Shown here in pieces: positions 53,443 to 63,341 of a stretch of 64,000 nt of DNA; position 1 is the stretch's first letter; each line of letters opens with the position of its first letter. Below the pieces are notes generated by a model, which was not told the origin of the DNA, did no database searches, and saw nothing but the letters and a program-made list of their open reading frames with translations. The DNA comes from Flavobacterium psychrolimnae. Lineage in GTDB: Bacteria > Bacteroidota > Bacteroidia > Flavobacteriales > Flavobacteriaceae. Position numbers and translations under genes: made by a program. The stretch spans positions 89,139-153,138 of the forward strand of contig NZ_QNUX01000010.1 in assembly GCF_003312425.1 (NCBI RefSeq), read 5' to 3'.

Positions 53443-54330
53443 TCACTGATTAGTCTTTTTCTGGGTCACCAAATGAACGCCGACAAATATCAAAATGGCC
53501 GAACCAATTTTCACCAAACTCAATTCGTCTTTGCCCAGACTTATCGCAAAAATAGTCGCAAATAGCGGTTGTAAATAAATAAAAACGGCAACTGTGGTGG
53601 GTTTTAATTCTTTCATCGAAAGCAAATTCAACAAATAAGTCAGGAAAGTCGAAAAAACCACTACAAACCCTATTTTCCAGCAAATATCCATCGGAACCAA
53701 AGCCCAGTTCACAGTTTGAAATTGGCTCCAGCCAAAAGGCAAAACCATAATAAAACCAAATAAATAAATCCATTTTACAAACGTAAACGCATTGTATTTG
53801 TCCATTAATTTCTTGACGATAATCAGATAAAATCCATAAGAAATGGCATTGATCAAAACCAGAAAATTTCCCAATCCGGCATTCGTTGCACTGCCAATGG
53901 ATTTTCCGTACAGAATTAGAAAAGCAGTTCCTATCAGACCAAGGATAATCCCAAAAACCATTCGTTTTTGCATGCGTTCTTTCATGATAATGGCTGAAAG
54001 CGTCAAAACAATCATGGGTGTCGAAACCATGATTACCGCCGCGCTAATAGGAGAAGTAAGGCTCAGTCCTTTGAAAAAAGTAAGCATATTAAACGCCACA
54101 CCAAAGAAAGCTGCCGCAATAATTCGAGGGAAATCATTGATTGCAATTTTCTCTTTTGGCATAAAAAGCCAAACCAGCCAAAACAATAGCACCGAACCGC
54201 CCACGCGTAACAAGATGAAACCATAGGCGTCAATATACAACGGCATGACATCTTTGGCAATGGTAAACGTGACACCGTAAATTATAGAGACAATTGTGGC
54301 GCCAATAAGTGCAAGATTTCTTTTGGACAT
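53443..54330 (-). CDS. EamA (DMT) family transporter
   Basis: The 295-residue protein has ten predicted membrane segments in two EamA repeats, as in drug/metabolite exporters (RhaT/YdcZ type). The substrate is not evident. Its start overlaps the stop of the ArsC-like gene by one base, so the two are co-translated. Confidence 0.88.
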   Translation of the reverse strand: MSKRNLALIGATIVSIIYGVTFTIAKDVMPLYIDAYGFILLRVGGSVLLFWLVWLFMPKEKIAINDFPRIIAAAFFGVAFNMLTFFKGLSLTSPISAAVIMVSTPMIVLTLSAIIMKERMQKRMVFGIILGLIGTAFLILYGKSIGSATNAGLGNFLVLINAISYGFYLIIVKKLMDKYNAFTFVKWIYLFGFIMVLPFGWSQFQTVNWALVPMDICWKIGFVVVFSTFLTYLLNLLSMKELKPTTVAVFIYLQPLFATIFAISLGKDELSLVKIGSAILIFVGVHLVTQKKTNQ

Positions 54331-54680
54331 TATACCAAAGCTTTCATTACCTGCAACATATTTTGTTGGGTATTGCCAATGTAAATTTTGTCTTTGATGA
54401 TAAAAACAGGACGGCTCAAAAACGTGTAATGTTCCAAAATGTATTTTTTGTAATCGTCTTCGGTCAACGATTTGTTCTTCAAATCCATTGATTTGTACAA
54501 CTGTGCTTTTTTGCTGAAAAGCGCTTCGTAACTGCCGGAAAGCTCACGCGTTTTTTCTAATTCGGCTACAGTAATTGGGTCTTGTTTGATGTCATGAAAT
54601 TTAAAATCATGTTCTTTCGGTAATGATTTTATAATTTTTCTGCAGGTGTCGCAAGAAGCGAGATAGTATATTATGTCCAT
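54330..54680 (-). CDS. ArsC/Spx-like thioredoxin-fold protein
   Basis: Start chosen at 54680 (MDIIYYLASCDTCRKI), giving 116 residues. The CxxC (CDTC) and the late region resemble ArsC/Spx/YffB proteins. Which of these it is cannot be told: arsenate reductase needs an Arg triad not clearly seen, and Spx binds RNA polymerase. It shares one base with the EamA gene that follows. Confidence 0.82.
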   Translation of the reverse strand: MDIIYYLASCDTCRKIIKSLPKEHDFKFHDIKQDPITVAELEKTRELSGSYEALFSKKAQLYKSMDLKNKSLTEDDYKKYILEHYTFLSRPVFIIKDKIYIGNTQQNMLQVMKALV

Positions 54681-54756
54681 GTAAATAGCGATTTCTTTGT
54701 GCAAAGAAAATTCATTTGACACGGAAAATGATTATTTTTATCAAAAAAATAAAAAA

Positions 54757-55215
54757 ATGAATCAATTATTCGACGTCAGCACTACAAGCAGAAATATGGT
54801 TTCAAAATTTCTATCGGGATACAATCTTGACCAACTCAACACGATTCCGGAAGGATTTAGCAATAATTTGATTTGGAACATCGGTCATATAATCGTGTCG
54901 CAACAACTATTGGTTTACAAACTTTCTGGTTTGCCAATGATGGTTTCTGATGAATTAGTCGAGAAATACAAAAAGGGAACCAAGCCGGAACACATCGTAA
55001 CCCAAGCCGAAGTGGACGAAATCAAATCGTTATTGTTTGAAACTATTCAACAAACAAAAGTAGATTATGACAATCAAATTTTTAAAAACTACATGGAATA
55101 TACCACTTCAACAGGCGATCACGTTTTACGAAATGCCGAGGATGCTATGGCTTTCAGTAATTTCCATGAAGGGCTTCACATTGGAAGTATGATGAGTATC
55201 CGAAAATTTATTTAG
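54757..55215 (+). CDS. DinB family protein
   Basis: Start chosen at 54757 (MNQLFDVSTTSRN); the upstream extension is not conserved in character. The 152 residues have the four-helix DinB/YfiT fold with metal-binding histidines in NIGHIIVSQQL and HEGLHIGSM. The family contains thiol-dependent enzymes; the substrate is unknown. It is divergent from the ArsC-like gene. Confidence 0.87.
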   Translation: MNQLFDVSTTSRNMVSKFLSGYNLDQLNTIPEGFSNNLIWNIGHIIVSQQLLVYKLSGLPMMVSDELVEKYKKGTKPEHIVTQAEVDEIKSLLFETIQQTKVDYDNQIFKNYMEYTTSTGDHVLRNAEDAMAFSNFHEGLHIGSMMSIRKFI

Positions 55216-55264
55216 GATTTATTCCTATAAATATTGGGAGCTTAATCCCGCTATTCGCTCCTAT

Positions 55265-55312
55265 CTTTTCCTTTTTAAAGAAAAAAGGAAAAGGATATCC
55301 GCTTCTATCGGG
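55265..55312. repeat. Hairpin with the GGATnTCCGCTTCTATC motif
   Basis: CTTTTCCTTTTT (55265-55276) faces AAAAAAGGAAAAGG (55281-55294), then GGATATCCGCTTCTATCG at 55293-55310. This is a variant of the motif at 26581 and 63136. It lies between the DinB gene and a convergent envelope-protein gene. Confidence 0.7.
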
Positions 55313-55379
55313 GCTAGGGAATCGTTAAAAAACACTATTTGGTCTTTAAAAAAACATTTCATTTTTTAAAGATCATTTA

Positions 55380-56123
55380 TTATTTAACCGCCAAATAATC
55401 ATTCACTTCAGTGTACGGCAATAATAATTCTTTTGGTCCGTCTGCATACGATGCGGCTTCGTAGGAATTGTAATAAAGCAACAATCCTTTATCGGTGTAA
55501 AATATATTTTGGGGCAATTGGAATTTCTCTTTCTCAAACATCAATCCGGTTGCATTAATGGATTTGTTTGCAGGAATTTTGTATTTTATTCTGAATTTTT
55601 TTTCGGCGAAAGCCTTGAAAGCTGCTTTATCATTGAATAATTCATCATTCGAGATTGATTTTCCAGTATTTGGGTCAAAAAGCAGTGAGCGCAAACCTTG
55701 GTATCCATGAGCGCCACCGGTGTAGGTGTAATGTTTGATTTCAATATTCAATACAGCATCGGATTGGTATTTTACATTTCCTTCAATGTCAGCTTCCCAC
55801 CCAAATTTGTCATTGGGAAATTCTTTCTGAAGTTTCTCGTAGGAATCAATAAATGAAGCTAATAAGCTATCATAATTAGTTGCTGAATAGGGCTTTTCAC
55901 CAAAATAAATAATCTCTTTCATTACTGAAAACACTTTTTTATTAATGCTGTCCGCAACAACCGGGACGGCATTTGCAACGGGTATTTTTACACTAATCGA
56001 CGGACAATTTTCTTTGCAGGGCATTGTGGTTTTTTTCTGAAAAGATTCTTCTTCAAAAACCAATTCATTTGAACATTGCGCAGCTGAAAAAAGCAGTAAA
56101 GTGTAAATTATAAAGTGTTTCAT
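55380..56123 (-). CDS. DUF3298/DUF4163-type envelope protein
   Basis: Start chosen at 56123 (MKHFIIYTLLLFSAAQCSNE), a lipoprotein-like signal with C17. The 247 residues show a DUF4163/DUF3298-like pattern with YTGGAHGYQGLRS and a late region of the same family (PYTEVNDYLAVK), as in RsiV-type proteins. The function is not known. Confidence 0.78.
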   Translation of the reverse strand: MKHFIIYTLLLFSAAQCSNELVFEEESFQKKTTMPCKENCPSISVKIPVANAVPVVADSINKKVFSVMKEIIYFGEKPYSATNYDSLLASFIDSYEKLQKEFPNDKFGWEADIEGNVKYQSDAVLNIEIKHYTYTGGAHGYQGLRSLLFDPNTGKSISNDELFNDKAAFKAFAEKKFRIKYKIPANKSINATGLMFEKEKFQLPQNIFYTDKGLLLYYNSYEAASYADGPKELLLPYTEVNDYLAVK

Positions 56124-56163
56124 CTCAAAATTGTTAATTATATACAAAGGTATCAACTTGTGG

Positions 56164-56194
56164 CTTGGTTAAAATAAATTAAAGGGTAAATTTG
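56164..56194 (+). promoter_or_regulatory. Promoter of metB
   Basis: TTG (56165-56167), a 19-base spacer and TAAATTTG (56187-56194) match the Bacteroidota promoter exactly, 30 bases before the ATG. Confidence 0.65.
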
Positions 56195-56224
56195 TGAAAC
56201 AATTTTGCATTAAAAATTCAACTT

Positions 56225-57370
56225 ATGAAATTCAATACTAAAGTCATTCACGGTGGACAGCACCACGACCCAAGCACAGGAGCAGTTATGCCTCCAGTTT
56301 ATCAAACCTCAACTTTTGTACAAACGAGTCCTGGGCAACCTATAAATCCAGATTATGAATACAGTAGAGCTGCGAATCCTACCCGAAGCGCGCTTGAAAA
56401 CGCCTTGGCAAGTATTGAAAACGGAACACGAGGATTGGCTTTTTCATCAGGATTAGCGGCAACTGATTGTGTTTTGCGTTCTTTTAAATCTGGTGATGAA
56501 ATCATTGCGATGGACGATTTATACGGCGGAACGTACAGAATGTTTACCCGAATTTATAAAGATTCCGGAATAAAATTCCATTTTGTGGATATGAATGACA
56601 TCGAGAAATTCAAGTCATTAATCAATGAAAATACAAAACTAGTTTGGGTAGAAACACCAACAAACCCTTTGATGAAACTAGCCGATATTCAAGAAATTGC
56701 TAAAATCACCAAGGAAAATAAAATCCTTTTTGCGGTTGATAATACTTTTGCAACGCCTTATTTGCAAAAACCATTGGATTTAGGTGCTGATATTGTAATG
56801 CATTCGGCGACTAAATATTTGGGAGGCCATTCTGATGTTATTGCCGGCGCTTTAATTGTAAAAGATGAAGCACTTGGGGAACAATTGCATTTTCAACAAT
56901 TTGCGACAGGAGCAACATTGGGACCAATGGACAGTTTCTTAGTGCTTCGAGGAATTAAAACCTTGCATTTGCGTGTGGAAAGACATTGTGAAAATGGTGG
57001 AAAAGTGGTGGAGTTTTTAAACAATCACCCAAAAGTCAAAACAGTTTATTACCCGGGATTATCGAGCCATCCGTATCATGAAATTGCCAAAAAACAAATG
57101 AGTGGTTTTGGAGGAATGGTGTCATTTACTTTTGTTTCGGGCAAAAAAGAAGATGCAATTGATTTTCTGGAAAAATTAAAAGTTTTCACATTGGCAGAAT
57201 CTTTAGGCGGAGTGGAATCATTAGCAAATCATCCTGCTTTGATGACGCATGCTTCCATTCCGGAAGACAAGCGTAAGGAAGTTGGTATCACAGATGATTT
57301 GGTTCGATTAAGCGTAGGTATTGAAGATGCGGAGGATTTAATCGAAGATTTGAAACAAGCATTAGCGTAA
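56225..57370 (+). CDS. Cystathionine gamma-synthase/lyase-type PLP enzyme
   Basis: The 381-residue protein belongs to the Cys/Met-metabolism PLP family. The PLP lysine is K197 in HSATKYLGGHSD; YGGTYRMFTRI and EYSRAANPTR are typical contact regions. Family members include MetB (synthase) and lyases; sequence alone does not separate them. It has its own promoter and a terminator. Confidence 0.9.
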   Translation: MKFNTKVIHGGQHHDPSTGAVMPPVYQTSTFVQTSPGQPINPDYEYSRAANPTRSALENALASIENGTRGLAFSSGLAATDCVLRSFKSGDEIIAMDDLYGGTYRMFTRIYKDSGIKFHFVDMNDIEKFKSLINENTKLVWVETPTNPLMKLADIQEIAKITKENKILFAVDNTFATPYLQKPLDLGADIVMHSATKYLGGHSDVIAGALIVKDEALGEQLHFQQFATGATLGPMDSFLVLRGIKTLHLRVERHCENGGKVVEFLNNHPKVKTVYYPGLSSHPYHEIAKKQMSGFGGMVSFTFVSGKKEDAIDFLEKLKVFTLAESLGGVESLANHPALMTHASIPEDKRKEVGITDDLVRLSVGIEDAEDLIEDLKQALA

Positions 57371-57386
57371 CTGAATATCTTAAATA

Positions 57387-57425
57387 AAAAAGCTCCAATT
57401 CTAATTTAGGATTGGAGCTTTTACT
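57387..57425. terminator. Terminator after the PLP enzyme gene
   Basis: A stem of about 11-15 bp (57389-57402 with 57408-57421, one wobble) is flanked by A and T runs and works in both directions. It lies between convergent genes. Confidence 0.85.
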
Positions 57426-57446
57426 TTTATATCAATTGTCTAAGTG

Positions 57447-58250
57447 CTATTGCAAGTAATAAATATATCCTACATTAAACCAAACCAACCAATCGTTTGC
57501 TTTGTTTTCTTTATAAATCTCCGGATTTGGATTTAAGCCATCGACCCAGTTCGAAAAGAAATATTGAAATCGTAAATCAACCATTAAATCCGATAAAGGC
57601 GCTAATTTATAACGGGTTCCTACACTAGTAACAACGGACCAAACGGTACCGCTCTCCGAAGAAAATCCATAAGGACGACCGTCTGTTGGAGTTAGATATT
57701 TTGGAAATGTTGTCAAAGGAGTTCCCAACGGACCAAGAGTAGATGAGGCTTCAGCATTGTAATAACTAAATTGCCCGCCAAGACTGATAAATGGACCTAG
57801 ACTGCCTGTTCTTGCTGTAAAATCACGAATGCTCCACGGGAAAAATTCCAGTTGCATGCCAAGATTAGTTACTGCTGTACTACCAGTCATTGCTTTCAAT
57901 TGCTCTTTTCCTAGCGAAGGTTTTCCTTCAACATATTCTCCAAAATGCTCTAATTCGGTTTTATTATAGGATAGTTCAGACCTAAGTTTAAAGTGGTCAT
58001 TGAAATACGTTTCAGGCGTATAACAATTACATTCGGCTTTGTACGAAAAGTTTAAATAATGAATAATTCCGATACCCAATCCAGTGTTTCCGGCGTTTGT
58101 CGATAAATCACTGCGTTCTCCATAATCCGACTGAAAAGCTACTGGCCCGGCAATGATTCCAACTTCATGCGAAAAACCGCCAAATTGTGCATTTGAACTG
58201 TTAGAAAACCCAATAAAAATTAGTAAAAGTGGTATTATTTGTTTGATCAT
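57447..58250 (-). CDS. Outer-membrane beta-barrel-like protein next to gdhA
   Basis: The 267-residue protein has a signal peptide (MIKQIIPLLLIFIGFSNSSNAQ) and alternating hydrophobic strands with aromatic ends, ending in NVGYIYYLQ. I recall relatives in Flavobacteria beside gdhA, sometimes mislabelled glutamate dehydrogenase. The function is unknown. Confidence 0.78.
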   Translation of the reverse strand: MIKQIIPLLLIFIGFSNSSNAQFGGFSHEVGIIAGPVAFQSDYGERSDLSTNAGNTGLGIGIIHYLNFSYKAECNCYTPETYFNDHFKLRSELSYNKTELEHFGEYVEGKPSLGKEQLKAMTGSTAVTNLGMQLEFFPWSIRDFTARTGSLGPFISLGGQFSYYNAEASSTLGPLGTPLTTFPKYLTPTDGRPYGFSSESGTVWSVVTSVGTRYKLAPLSDLMVDLRFQYFFSNWVDGLNPNPEIYKENKANDWLVWFNVGYIYYLQ

Positions 58251-58528
58251 TAGGGTGTAAAATTTTCAAATCCTGACAAATATATAAAAACATCATTCAT
58301 TTATTTAAATAAATCTAAAATTAAAAATAAGCAGACAAATTCTTATTTACTTACGAAAGTGGTAGTCATTAGGTTTAAAAGTGTCTATCTTAAACATAAT
58401 TGTTTGTGAATGGATAATAAAAAGATAATTCTATTGATAAATTCAAAAAACTGAGTCCGAATATTTTTATAAAATGTATCTTTGTAAATTATAACGAAAT
58501 CGTTTTCTTAATTAATTATTTATAATCT

Positions 58529-59872
58529 ATGTTACTAAAAATAAATGATTTTATGGCTCAAGTTGAAGCCAAGAATCCAAATGAACCTGAATTTATTCAA
58601 GCTGTTAGGGAATTTGCAGAAACTGTAATTCCATTTATTGCAGAGCAAAAAAAATACGATGGTAAAAATTTGCTTCTTCGAATAGCCGAACCGGAGCGTT
58701 CGATTATATTTCGTGTTCCTTGGGTAGATGATAAAGGAGAAATTCAGGTAAATAGAGGTTTCAGAATTCAAATGAATTCAGCAATTGGACCTTACAAAGG
58801 CGGAATCCGTTTTCATCATACTGTAAATTTATCGGTACTTAAATTTTTAGCATTCGAACAAGTATTCAAAAATAGTTTAACCACTTTGCCAATGGGCGGA
58901 GGAAAAGGAGGATCTGATTTTGATCCACAAGGAAAATCTGATGGTGAAGTAATGCGTTTCTGTCAGTCTTTCATGACTGAATTATGCAGACACATTGGGC
59001 CACAATTAGACGTTCCTGCTGGAGATATTGGTGTTGGAGCAAGAGAAATTGGTTATTTATTTGGTCAATACAAAAGAATCAAAAACGAATTTACCGGAGT
59101 GTTAACTGGTAAAGGATTGGCTTACGGAGGATCATTGATCAGACCTGAAGCTACGGGTTATGGAGTAGTTTATTTTGCGGAACAAATGTTGAAAACTATT
59201 GGTCAAAGCATTAATGGTAAAACAGTTTCTATTTCTGGATTTGGTAATGTTGCTTGGGGTGTTGCTTTAAAAGTAAATGATCTTGGTGGAAAAGTAGTTA
59301 CTATTTCAGGTCCTGATGGTTATATTTACGACGAAGAAGGAATTTCTGGAGACAAAATTGATTTCATGCTTGAAATGAGAGCAAGAGGTGATAATAGAGC
59401 AGAAGCTTATTTAGAAAAATATCCAAACGCAGTTTTCCACAAAGGAAAAAGTGTATGGGAAGTGAAAGTTGATGTGGCAATACCTTGTGCTACTCAAAAT
59501 GAATTGAACGAGGAAGATGCTAAACATTTGATTGCAAACGGTGTTATTTGTGTAACAGAGGCAGCAAATATGCCATGTACATTAGAGGCAATTAAACAAT
59601 TCTTGAAAGCTAAAGTACTTTTTGCACCAGGAAAAGCAGCAAATGCTGGTGGTGTAGCAGCGTCAGGATTAGAGATGACTCAAAACTCTATTCGTTTGAA
59701 CTGGACCAGTGAAGAAGTAGATACAAGACTTAAGGAGATTATGGTTGGAATTCACAATCAATGTAAAAAATATGGTACAGACGAGGAAGGTTATGTGAAC
59801 TACGTAAAAGGAGCAAACATTGCCGGATTTGTTAAAGTTGCTGATGCAATGCTAGCTCAAGGAGTGGTGTAA
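58529..59872 (+). CDS. gdhA: NADP-type glutamate dehydrogenase
   Basis: GdhA makes glutamate from 2-oxoglutarate and ammonia with NADPH. The 447 residues match the hexameric bacterial type. The catalytic Lys is K126 in PMGGGKGGSDFDP; the cofactor loop GFGNVAWG follows later. A -7 element TATCTTTG lies at 58477-58484 and a terminator follows the stop. Confidence 0.95.
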   Translation: MLLKINDFMAQVEAKNPNEPEFIQAVREFAETVIPFIAEQKKYDGKNLLLRIAEPERSIIFRVPWVDDKGEIQVNRGFRIQMNSAIGPYKGGIRFHHTVNLSVLKFLAFEQVFKNSLTTLPMGGGKGGSDFDPQGKSDGEVMRFCQSFMTELCRHIGPQLDVPAGDIGVGAREIGYLFGQYKRIKNEFTGVLTGKGLAYGGSLIRPEATGYGVVYFAEQMLKTIGQSINGKTVSISGFGNVAWGVALKVNDLGGKVVTISGPDGYIYDEEGISGDKIDFMLEMRARGDNRAEAYLEKYPNAVFHKGKSVWEVKVDVAIPCATQNELNEEDAKHLIANGVICVTEAANMPCTLEAIKQFLKAKVLFAPGKAANAGGVAASGLEMTQNSIRLNWTSEEVDTRLKEIMVGIHNQCKKYGTDEEGYVNYVKGANIAGFVKVADAMLAQGVV

Positions 59873-59893
59873 ATCAGGTTTAATTATAATTTA

Positions 59894-59934
59894 AAATGCC
59901 TTCTGCCGATGTTATCGGTTGAAGGCATTTTTTT
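59894..59934 (+). terminator. Terminator of gdhA
   Basis: AAATGCCTTC (59894-59903) pairs with GAAGGCATTT (59921-59930), with inner CCGAT/ATCGG (59906-59910, 59914-59918), followed by a T-run. Confidence 0.88.
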
Positions 59935-59967
59935 TATGTAACAAAATGCTAAGACTTCCGTTTGTTC

Positions 59968-59975
59968 TATATTTG
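59968..59975 (+). promoter_or_regulatory. -7 element upstream of the PorZ-like gene
   Basis: TATATTTG matches TAnnTTTG, 23-30 bases before the ATG at 59998. The -33 region (ATG) is weak. Confidence 0.45.
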
Positions 59976-59997
59976 TAAACCAATAGTCATACAAATA

Positions 59998-62286
59998 ATG
60001 AAAAAGAGCGTTTTATATTTTTTGCTTCTGCTTTTTGTGCAAATGGGTTTTGCCCAAAGCGATTTGTCATGGCAGGGTTATTTCTCTTACAACGAAATTA
60101 AAGATGTCTCTGAGGCTCCAAGTGCTGTTTTTGCCGCTTCTGAGAATGCATTATTTTCTAAAAATACAACAACAAACCTAATCAAAACCACCAATACTAT
60201 CGATGGACTTTCAGGACAAACTATTTCATCTTTATACTACAGCGCAACATTTAATAAAACAATTTTAGGCTACGAAAACGGACTGATACTTGTAATCAAT
60301 CAGGCAGACGGAACCATATTGAATGTGGTCGATATCATCAATAAACAATTGCCCGCAAATTTAAAAAAAATCAATCACTTCATGGAATTTGAAGGTATTG
60401 CTTATGTTTCTTGCGATTTTGGAATCGTACAATTTAATTTAGCGACCATGCTTTTTGGTGATACCTATTTTATTGGTGATAATGGAGCCGAAATTATTGT
60501 GAATCAAACCGCAGTTTTTAATGGGTTTATTTATGCCGCTACCAATAATGGAATTAGAAGAGCTGCAATTGCTAATGAAAACCTTATCGATTTCAATCAA
60601 TGGACAACCATTGCTGCTGGAAACTGGTCTGGAATAACTGCTTTCGGGACTGATTTGTATGCTACAGATACTTTTGGGAATGTTCAAAAGCTTTCTGCTA
60701 CATCAAGTTCTTTTACAGGATTTACTCAGCTTCCCCAGCGCTCAGTCGATATGAGGGCAACAACAGATTATTTGATAATGACAACTTTGAACAGTATTTA
60801 TATTTACAATAGCCAAATGGTTTTGGTGCGTCAAATAAATACCAATCAGATTCCGGAAACTAATTTGGGTTTTTCCTGCGCTACTATAATAGGAGATTCA
60901 GTTTTCATTGGAACAAAAGAAAACGGATTAATTACCACTTCACTTGCTTCGGCCGTAACCTTTGAAAATATTACCCCTATTGGTCCTGCGCGAAATAATA
61001 TATTTTCGTTGCAGGTTACACCAAATGTACTTTGGGCGGTTTATGGAGATTATACTGCAGGTTACAATCCATATCCGTTAGATAGCTACGGTATCAGTAA
61101 ATTTAATGAGAAAGGATGGCTTAATATCCCCTACGAGAAAGTTTTAGGCGCACAATCAATGACAAGAATTGCAATTAATCCAAGCAATGAAAACGAGGTT
61201 TATGCAAGTTCTTTTTTTTCGGGATTATTAAAAATAGAAAATGACGAACCTAAAATATTGTACAATCAAACCAATAGCGGTTTAGAATCTTTGACTTTTG
61301 TGGGGCCTGATTATATAGATATAAGGATAAATGGAACAGCATTTGACAAATCTGGAAATCTTTGGGTTACCAACAGCCGTATAAAAAACGGATTGAAAGT
61401 ATTGAAACCTGGTGGCCAATGGCAAAGTTATGCTATGGACGCTATTTTAGCATCGCCAATTGACAACAGTTTTGGTGCGATGGTCATTGATAAAAATGGA
61501 ACCAAATGGCTATCTACCAGTGAAGATGGTGTCGTTGGGTTTAATGAAACTAACAATAAATTCAAAAAAATAACATCAGGACCTGATACCGGAAATTTGC
61601 CAATTTCAAATGTGAGAACGGTTGCGGTAGATACCAGAAATCAATTGTGGATAGGAACCACAAAAGGGTTACGGGTTCTGCCCAACGTCAGCAGTTTTCA
61701 ATCAGAGGAGCAGATGACGGCAAATCCTATAATTATTTTAGAAGATAACTTAGCGCAGGAATTGTTGTTTGAACAATTTATCACGGATATTGCTGTTGAT
61801 GGTGCCAATAACAAATGGATTGGCACGGGAGATTCTGGTTTGTTTTTGGTTTCGCCAAACGGTCAGGAAACAAAATATCATTTCACGATAAATAATTCGC
61901 CGTTGCCCAGTAATGTAATAAATGACATTGATATCAATAGCACCACTGGCGAAGTTTTTATTGCTACGGCAAAGGGAATGGTCTCTTTCAAAGGGGTTTC
62001 GACTGCCGCCAATGATGATTTGAGTAACGCGTACGTGTATCCAAACCCTATGCGTCCGGAGTATCAGGGAACCGTAAAAATTGCCGGACTGTTGGATAGA
62101 GCGAATGTTAAAATCACCGATATTGGTGGAAATTTAGTATATGAAACTACCTCTGAAGGTGGAACAATAGAATGGGATACCACGGCTTTTGGTAAATACA
62201 AAGTTGCTTCCGGTGTGTATATGATTTTTATTTCGGCACAAGATGGAGTGGAAACCAAAGTTAAAAAAGTAATGATAATCAGATGA
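59998..62286 (+). CDS. PorZ-like two-propeller protein of type IX secretion
   Basis: Start chosen at 59998 (MKKSVLYFLLLLFVQMGFAQ is a signal peptide), giving 762 residues. The protein is built of propeller repeats (WIGTTKGLRVLP, NKWIGTGDSGLFLVSPNGQ) in two blocks, and its last ~80 residues (VYPNPMRPEYQGT onward) form a type A C-terminal sorting domain. Size, layout and the position before recO fit PorZ, the surface component of the type IX attachment complex in Porphyromonas; identity is probable. Confidence 0.8.
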   Translation: MKKSVLYFLLLLFVQMGFAQSDLSWQGYFSYNEIKDVSEAPSAVFAASENALFSKNTTTNLIKTTNTIDGLSGQTISSLYYSATFNKTILGYENGLILVINQADGTILNVVDIINKQLPANLKKINHFMEFEGIAYVSCDFGIVQFNLATMLFGDTYFIGDNGAEIIVNQTAVFNGFIYAATNNGIRRAAIANENLIDFNQWTTIAAGNWSGITAFGTDLYATDTFGNVQKLSATSSSFTGFTQLPQRSVDMRATTDYLIMTTLNSIYIYNSQMVLVRQINTNQIPETNLGFSCATIIGDSVFIGTKENGLITTSLASAVTFENITPIGPARNNIFSLQVTPNVLWAVYGDYTAGYNPYPLDSYGISKFNEKGWLNIPYEKVLGAQSMTRIAINPSNENEVYASSFFSGLLKIENDEPKILYNQTNSGLESLTFVGPDYIDIRINGTAFDKSGNLWVTNSRIKNGLKVLKPGGQWQSYAMDAILASPIDNSFGAMVIDKNGTKWLSTSEDGVVGFNETNNKFKKITSGPDTGNLPISNVRTVAVDTRNQLWIGTTKGLRVLPNVSSFQSEEQMTANPIIILEDNLAQELLFEQFITDIAVDGANNKWIGTGDSGLFLVSPNGQETKYHFTINNSPLPSNVINDIDINSTTGEVFIATAKGMVSFKGVSTAANDDLSNAYVYPNPMRPEYQGTVKIAGLLDRANVKITDIGGNLVYETTSEGGTIEWDTTAFGKYKVASGVYMIFISAQDGVETKVKKVMIIR

Positions 62287-62344
62287 TTTAGAAGAGTGAA
62301 TTAATTTTTTAATCTTTAAATTTTTCAATCTTTAAATTAAAATT

Positions 62345-63058
62345 GTGCAAGTCAAAACCAAAGCCATCGTCCTTTCGTCATTAAAATTTCAGGAAAAAAG
62401 CTTGATTGTCAAATGCTTCACATTGTCGCATGGTTTGAAATCGTACTTTGTTCGAGATGCTTTTTCGAGCCGAAAAGCGAATCAGAAAATCGCTTATTTT
62501 CAGCCTTTAACGATACTCGAAATTGAAGCTGTTCATAAAAATAAAGGGACTTTAGAAAATTTCAAAGAGATAAAAATTGCAACTCCTTTTCACTCGATTC
62601 ATTCGGATATTTATAAGAGTACGATTGTGATGTTTATTTCAGAAATGTTGCATCATTCCATTCACGAAGAAGAAACGAATGAGCATCTTTTTACTTTTCT
62701 GGAAACCGCATTGCATTGGTTGGACAATCACGATGAAATTGCTAATTTTCATCTGATTTTATTATTAGAAACTACAAAATATTTGGGCTTTTATCCTGAT
62801 ATTTCCGATTTGGACATGCCTTTTTTCGAAATGAACGAAGGTATTTTTACGCCTTTTCATGCCGTTAGTTCGCTTACGGAACATGAAAGTAATTTGTTCA
62901 AAAAACTGATAGATTTGAAATTCGATAACAATCAAAAAACATTTCATGTTATCGAAAGACAAATTGTTTTACGAATTCTAATAGATTATTACAGTTTTCA
63001 TTTGGACGGCTTTAAAAAACCAAAATCATTAGACGTTTTAAAAGAAGTTTTCTCTTAA
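62345..63058 (+). CDS. recO: RecO, DNA repair protein
   Basis: RecO helps load RecA with RecR in gap repair. The 237 residues start with GTG (MQVKTKAIVLSSLKFQEKS), the usual OB-fold beginning. The four-Cys zinc site of some RecO proteins is not seen here. It follows the PorZ-like gene by 58 bases of word-rich spacer. Confidence 0.92.
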   Translation: MQVKTKAIVLSSLKFQEKSLIVKCFTLSHGLKSYFVRDAFSSRKANQKIAYFQPLTILEIEAVHKNKGTLENFKEIKIATPFHSIHSDIYKSTIVMFISEMLHHSIHEEETNEHLFTFLETALHWLDNHDEIANFHLILLLETTKYLGFYPDISDLDMPFFEMNEGIFTPFHAVSSLTEHESNLFKKLIDLKFDNNQKTFHVIERQIVLRILIDYYSFHLDGFKKPKSLDVLKEVFS

Positions 63059-63060
63059 AA

Positions 63061-63152
63061 TCTTGGGCGTGCCCCTGTGTAAAAACTCCGGGTCACGCTG
63101 TCCGCTGTATCTTTTATTCCGTAAACTCCATAAAAGGATGCCGCTTCCATCC
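63061..63152. repeat. Dispersed palindromic element after recO
   Basis: CTTTTAT (63111-63117) faces ATAAAAG (63130-63136), then GGATGCCGCTTCCATCC at 63136-63152, a variant of the motif at 26581 and 55293. The GC-rich left part (63061-63110) is, from memory, a repeat seen in many Flavobacterium genomes. No ORF is present. Confidence 0.65.
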
Positions 63153-63258
63153 TTCACGCAAAACCACATGATAAATTGTACAAAAACAAAAAACTTGTAG
63201 CTCATTTTGTACTATTTGTTTGTATATTAGCAATGAAATAACGTGTTATAAAGCAACT

Positions 63259-63322
63259 ACAAAGCGCTTTGTTTTGGGTGTATATGCGCAATAAAGTTGC
63301 GCATATTTAATAGTTAGCAGCT
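63259..63322. repeat. Structured leader of the right-end gene
   Basis: A 14-bp palindrome (63259-63272), a 10-bp perfect hairpin ATATGCGCAA/TTGCGCATAT (63282-63291, 63297-63306) and the box GTTAGCAGCT (63313-63322) occupy the region before the ATG at 63342. The box has an inverted copy just after the gene. Confidence 0.7.
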
Positions 63323-63341
63323 ATTTTAAAAAAAATCAAAC

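Noticed and set aside
63259..63322. True integron attC site
   Set aside because: The boxes do not fit RYYYAAC or GTTRRRY, and no integrase gene is visible, so only a cassette-like layout is claimed.
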